Part shown: positions 61,331 through 64,000 of the stretch, one piece after another
Numbering within the stretch: the stretch's first letter is position 1
How the letters are laid out: the number at the start of each line of letters is the position of its first letter
Made by a program: the position numbers and the translations under genes
Assembly: GCA_910585965.1 (NCBI GenBank)
Contig: CAJUHH010000004.1
Span: forward strand, 167,658-231,657
Origin: an uncultured Lachnospiraceae bacterium
GTDB taxonomy: Bacteria; Bacillota; Clostridia; Lachnospirales; Lachnospiraceae
Direction of reading: 5' to 3'
Length of the DNA: 64,000 nt
Notes under the pieces: model-generated
What the model was told of the DNA's origin: nothing
The model's input: the letters and a program-made list of their open reading frames with translations, nothing else
Database searches by the model: none

Positions 61331-62316
61331 AAGCATCCATTATCATACCAATATACAATGAAGAACGCTATCTGGAACAATGCCTGGACAGCGTATGCGG
61401 GCAGACTTTAAAGGAAATAGAAATCATTTGCGTGGACGATGGCTCTACGGACAGGACACCAGAAATTCTGAAAAAATATTCAGGAAAAGATTCCAGAATA
61501 AGGATAATCACACAAAAAAATAAATTTGCCGGAACTGCCAGGAACCGGGGCATGGAATGCGCATCGGGGGAATATTTGTCCTTTTTGGACGCAGATGATT
61601 ATTATGAATCCGATATGATGGAAAAAATGGTGCAAAAGGCAGATGCAAATAAGGCGGATATCGTGGTCTGCCGTTATGAACAGCGCTGCGGGGAAGCGGT
61701 CATGCAGAATGGCTGGGAATTCGAAGAGCTTTTTTTTAGGACGGAAGGGCAGAAAGAGGCATTTTCTGGCCGTGACCTTAACTGCGCGGGGATTTTTCAG
61801 ATTACAAAAGGATGGGCGTGGGACAAGCTGTTCCGGACAGAGTTTGTAAGAAACTGTGGGTATCAGTTCCCGGAGTTCCGTTCTTCGGAGGATGGATTTT
61901 TTGTCTATATGCTGATGGCGAGGGCGGAAAGGATTTCCTATATGGATGATATTTTGGCGGTACATCGTATTGCCGTGCAGGATTCTTTGTCCAATACGAA
62001 GGAAACCGACTGGCCGAACGGGTTCCGGATGTGGTCGATGATCAAAAACGAATTGAAAAGGGTGGATTTATATAAAGCATATGAACAAAGCTTTGTCAAT
62101 GAATTCCTTTACTTTCTGCTTTGGTATCTGGAATCGATGAAAAGTTTTGAGGCATTTGGTGGCTGTTACCAGTATATTAAGGAGAAGGTGGAGCAGGAGT
62201 TTCGGATTTTATCCTATGGGAAGGACTTTTTCTTTCAGGAGGAACTGTGGGAATGGTATAGGGAAGTGAGGGAATTGCCGCTGGCGGAGTATTTGTTTCG
62301 GAGGAGAGGGGAATAG
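61318..62316 (+). CDS. Family 2 glycosyltransferase
   Basis: A 332-residue GT-A enzyme with ASIIIPIYNEERYLEQCLDS, VDDGSTDRTPEIL and the DXD-like FLDADDYYESDM at about residue 90, followed by a helical C-terminal 130 residues. This layout is typical of capsule and teichoic-acid GT2 enzymes such as EpsJ/WcaA-type transferases. ATG 61318 follows AAGGAAC. It probably adds a hexose or similar sugar; the donor is not evident. Confidence 0.88.
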   Translation: MPTVKASIIIPIYNEERYLEQCLDSVCGQTLKEIEIICVDDGSTDRTPEILKKYSGKDSRIRIITQKNKFAGTARNRGMECASGEYLSFLDADDYYESDMMEKMVQKADANKADIVVCRYEQRCGEAVMQNGWEFEELFFRTEGQKEAFSGRDLNCAGIFQITKGWAWDKLFRTEFVRNCGYQFPEFRSSEDGFFVYMLMARAERISYMDDILAVHRIAVQDSLSNTKETDWPNGFRMWSMIKNELKRVDLYKAYEQSFVNEFLYFLLWYLESMKSFEAFGGCYQYIKEKVEQEFRILSYGKDFFFQEELWEWYREVRELPLAEYLFRRRGE

Positions 62317-62359
62317 GGAAAAAGCAGAGAGGAATTACGTGGAGAAAGTACGGAGAAGA

Positions 62360-62448
62360 CTTTGGTAATATTTGAAAATAATAATTGAAAGAGAAAACAA
62401 AGTGATATACAATAATGTTATATTCTTTATAGAATAATATTACCAAAG
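62360..62448. repeat. 13-bp perfect inverted repeat flanking a promoter
   Basis: CTTTGGTAATATT at 62360-62372 and its exact reverse complement at 62436-62448, 63 bp apart. The predicted promoter at 62385-62413 lies between the arms. A second small dyad (TATTCT/AGAATA) sits at 62421-62436, at the expected transcription start. Confidence 0.8.
62385..62413 (+). promoter_or_regulatory. Predicted sigma-A promoter of the macro-domain gene
   Basis: TTGAAA (62385-62390), 17-bp spacer, TACAAT (62408-62413), 55 bp before the start at 62468. Confidence 0.65.
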
Positions 62449-62467
62449 AAAAAGAGGAATTCCACGA

Positions 62468-63829
62468 ATGGACAAAAATATTGCAGACATACTGCGGATT
62501 GTGAAAGGCAGAATCGAGGACGCAGACAAAATAAAGCTGAGGAATATTGACACGATAGTCAACGCCGCGAACCCGACACTTATGGGAAGTAACCAGGGAG
62601 TAGATGGGAGCATTCACAAAGCGATTAATGACTTGTCGGAAGACGGCAAGACATTTGCGGAGAAAATATGCGAGGAATTGGAAAAAAGATCGGCAGAGGG
62701 AAAAAACAGCAATATTATTCGCTGCAATCGTGGCTGTGCAGTGAAAACGAGCGGCCATAAATTATGCCAGAATATTATCCATGTAGTAGGCAGCAAATAT
62801 GACGGGAGGAGCAAAAGCGGCATTGATTGTTCCAGCTCGAGGGTCAGCATGCTGGAGTCCTGTTATTATGAGATTATCAGGACGGTCAGGGAGAATGCTG
62901 ATATTAAAAATATTGCGATACCAGTGATCGGCGCCGGCGATTATGACATTCCATTTAAACTGGCGGTAAAAATAGCATTGGCCAGTATTGGCAATGCGCT
63001 GGTGGAGTGGAAAAATGAAGATGAAGAACTGTTTGAGATGAGTGGCTTGGATACTATTTATCTTTATATATACGATAAAGATGCGGACAAGTGCAAGAGG
63101 TGCTATAAAACGGCAGACAGTATATTTTGTAAATATAAAAAGTTGTTTCGGAATGATAAGAAGGTGGTATTTCAGGATTCCTTTACAGCTCATATGCGCT
63201 ATTTGCTTGAAATAATCAGGTATGATAAGAAACGCGGGTATTTTGCTGCGGCAAGGGGGATACGGATATTGCTGATGGCCGTACGGTTTCTTTTCATGCC
63301 TGTTATGTTGATTAAGGATATCATAGGGACGGTCGATTGGGAAAAACGCAGGAAGTCGGTGGAATGGCTGGCTTTGTCTAAAGTATTTCTTCCGATTCTG
63401 TTCTGGGCGCTATGGAATTATGGGTTTTTTCCACAAAATACGATAATTCATGAGGTGGTTTTTCCAGGCATAATTGTCTATAGCATCAGTGATACGGTCA
63501 CGTATTTGCTGACTCTGATCGTCATGGCCGATATCCAGAGACCTTCGGCTAATATTATCCGCTCCATGATCATGTTGCTTGTGAATTACATAGAAGTGTC
63601 TTTGGGAATGGCATATTTGTATTTTATGAGTTATAAGGACGCAGTATCTTTGAGGCTAAACGAAGCAGTACAGTTTGGGGTTTTAGGCATGATTTCAGAC
63701 AAAGCAAAGATGAACTGCTGGATAGACGATGCTTTTTTATATGCAAATGTGACAATCAGATTTTTCTTCGCATCTTTGGTCTTCGGTTATTTTGCAAACC
63801 ATATGAAGCAGAGAAAGTTTAGAAGCTGA
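62468..63829 (+). CDS. Macro-domain protein with C-terminal membrane segments
   Basis: A 453-residue protein. Residues 1-185 are a macro domain: VNAANPTLMGSNQGVDGSIH (residues 31-50) and the phosphate-loop region PVIGAGDYDIPFKLAV, which bind ADP-ribose or related nucleotides in known members. Residues 265-450 contain about five hydrophobic segments (for example ILLMAVRFLFMPVMLI, VFLPILFWALWNYGFF, MIMLLVNYIEVSLGMAYLY), so the C-terminus is membrane-embedded. Macro plus membrane layouts are known among nucleotide-sensing immune effectors such as type II Thoeris ThsA, although there the order I recall is membrane part first. It is separate from the glycan genes and has its own promoter within an inverted repeat. 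Confidence 0.78.
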   Translation: MDKNIADILRIVKGRIEDADKIKLRNIDTIVNAANPTLMGSNQGVDGSIHKAINDLSEDGKTFAEKICEELEKRSAEGKNSNIIRCNRGCAVKTSGHKLCQNIIHVVGSKYDGRSKSGIDCSSSRVSMLESCYYEIIRTVRENADIKNIAIPVIGAGDYDIPFKLAVKIALASIGNALVEWKNEDEELFEMSGLDTIYLYIYDKDADKCKRCYKTADSIFCKYKKLFRNDKKVVFQDSFTAHMRYLLEIIRYDKKRGYFAAARGIRILLMAVRFLFMPVMLIKDIIGTVDWEKRRKSVEWLALSKVFLPILFWALWNYGFFPQNTIIHEVVFPGIIVYSISDTVTYLLTLIVMADIQRPSANIIRSMIMLLVNYIEVSLGMAYLYFMSYKDAVSLRLNEAVQFGVLGMISDKAKMNCWIDDAFLYANVTIRFFFASLVFGYFANHMKQRKFRS

Positions 63830-63909
63830 AAGAATATTGAGTTCATGTTGAAAAAATAGTTTTTGTGATATTATTAGAATATGATGGTGCAAAAGAGATA
63901 GATTTGAAG

Positions 63910-64000
63910 ATGGGATGGGGAAGGACAACGGTCGATTATCTGGCAGATATCACAGCAGATAATCCAGAGTTATCCGTTGGATTTGGTCTGAGAATAATTT
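63910..64000 (+). CDS. Start of an unidentified gene cut by the window edge
   Basis: From ATG 63910 a frame stays open to the last base (MGWGRTTVDYLADITADNPE and about ten more residues). It begins 80 bp after the macro-domain gene. No ribosome site stands out and the fragment is too short to identify; a chance frame is possible. Confidence 0.3.
   Translation, partial: MGWGRTTVDYLADITADNPELSVGFGLRII

Noticed and set aside
1..64000. tRNA, rRNA, riboswitch or CRISPR features
   Set aside because: None were recognised on reading both strands; a covariance-model search would be the proper test.

Overview
The window looks like a surface-glycan (capsule, teichoic-acid-like or glycoprotein-glycan) locus from a low-G+C Gram-positive bacterium, most likely a gut Clostridia/Lachnospiraceae. 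The reasons are AGGAGG-type ribosome sites, sigma-A-like promoters, CDP-glycerol glycerophosphotransferase-like and LicD-like proteins, and Rpn/DUF1703-type accessory nucleases. I saw no rRNA, tRNA, CRISPR array or intact insertion sequence.

Layout. 0-1.1 kb: an opine-dehydrogenase-like gene, divergent from the rest. 1.2-8.7 kb: a CDP-glycerol-transferase-like gene followed by a phosphonate (C-P bond) operon: AEP transaminase, cytidylyltransferase of the PntC/LicC type, two methyltransferases and a nucleotidyltransferase-PEP mutase fusion. 8.7-18.7 kb: paralogous polymer transferases, a GT-D enzyme, CgeB-like transferases, an alpha-1,2-fucosyltransferase and a GT2-TPR enzyme. 18.7-21.6 kb: two accessory nuclease-family genes (Rpn; AAA/PD-(D/E)XK). 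21.7-32.5 kb: a LicD/TagD/CDP-glycerol-like block, then HAD, DUF616, asparagine synthase and GT4 genes. 32.5-40.9 kb: a heptose-like sugar cassette (isomerase remnant, epimerase, nucleotidyltransferase-kinase fusion, two radical SAM/SPASM enzymes, split transketolase, methyltransferase, reductase). 41-51 kb: TIGR04372-type transferase, beta-propeller protein, membrane-anchored Rossmann protein, and three tandem proteins sharing one N-terminal module, two ending in a sulfotransferase-like domain and the third, frameshifted at a G8 tract, in a citrate-lyase-ligase-like nucleotidyltransferase. 51-53 kb: B12-type radical SAM enzyme and GmhB. 53.1-59.3 kb: a six-gene operon that matches, enzyme for enzyme, the Campylobacter jejuni O-methyl phosphoramidate (MeOPN) pathway. 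59.3-62.3 kb: further glycosyltransferases. 62.4-64 kb: a macro-domain/membrane protein behind a promoter flanked by a 13-bp inverted repeat.

Taken together the region appears to build a glycan carrying phosphorus in three chemistries: P-O (CDP-polyol and LicD-type transfer), P-C (2-aminoethylphosphonate activated as a CMP ester) and P-N (phosphoramidate). The phosphoramidate operon in a Gram-positive background, beside heptose genes as in C. jejuni capsule loci, is the most striking result. Four G7/G8 homopolymers lie in coding strands of decoration genes; one breaks a gene and another separates two genes that would fuse if one G were added, which suggests phase variation or homopolymer sequencing errors. 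All functional calls are from reading the sequence; no database search was run.
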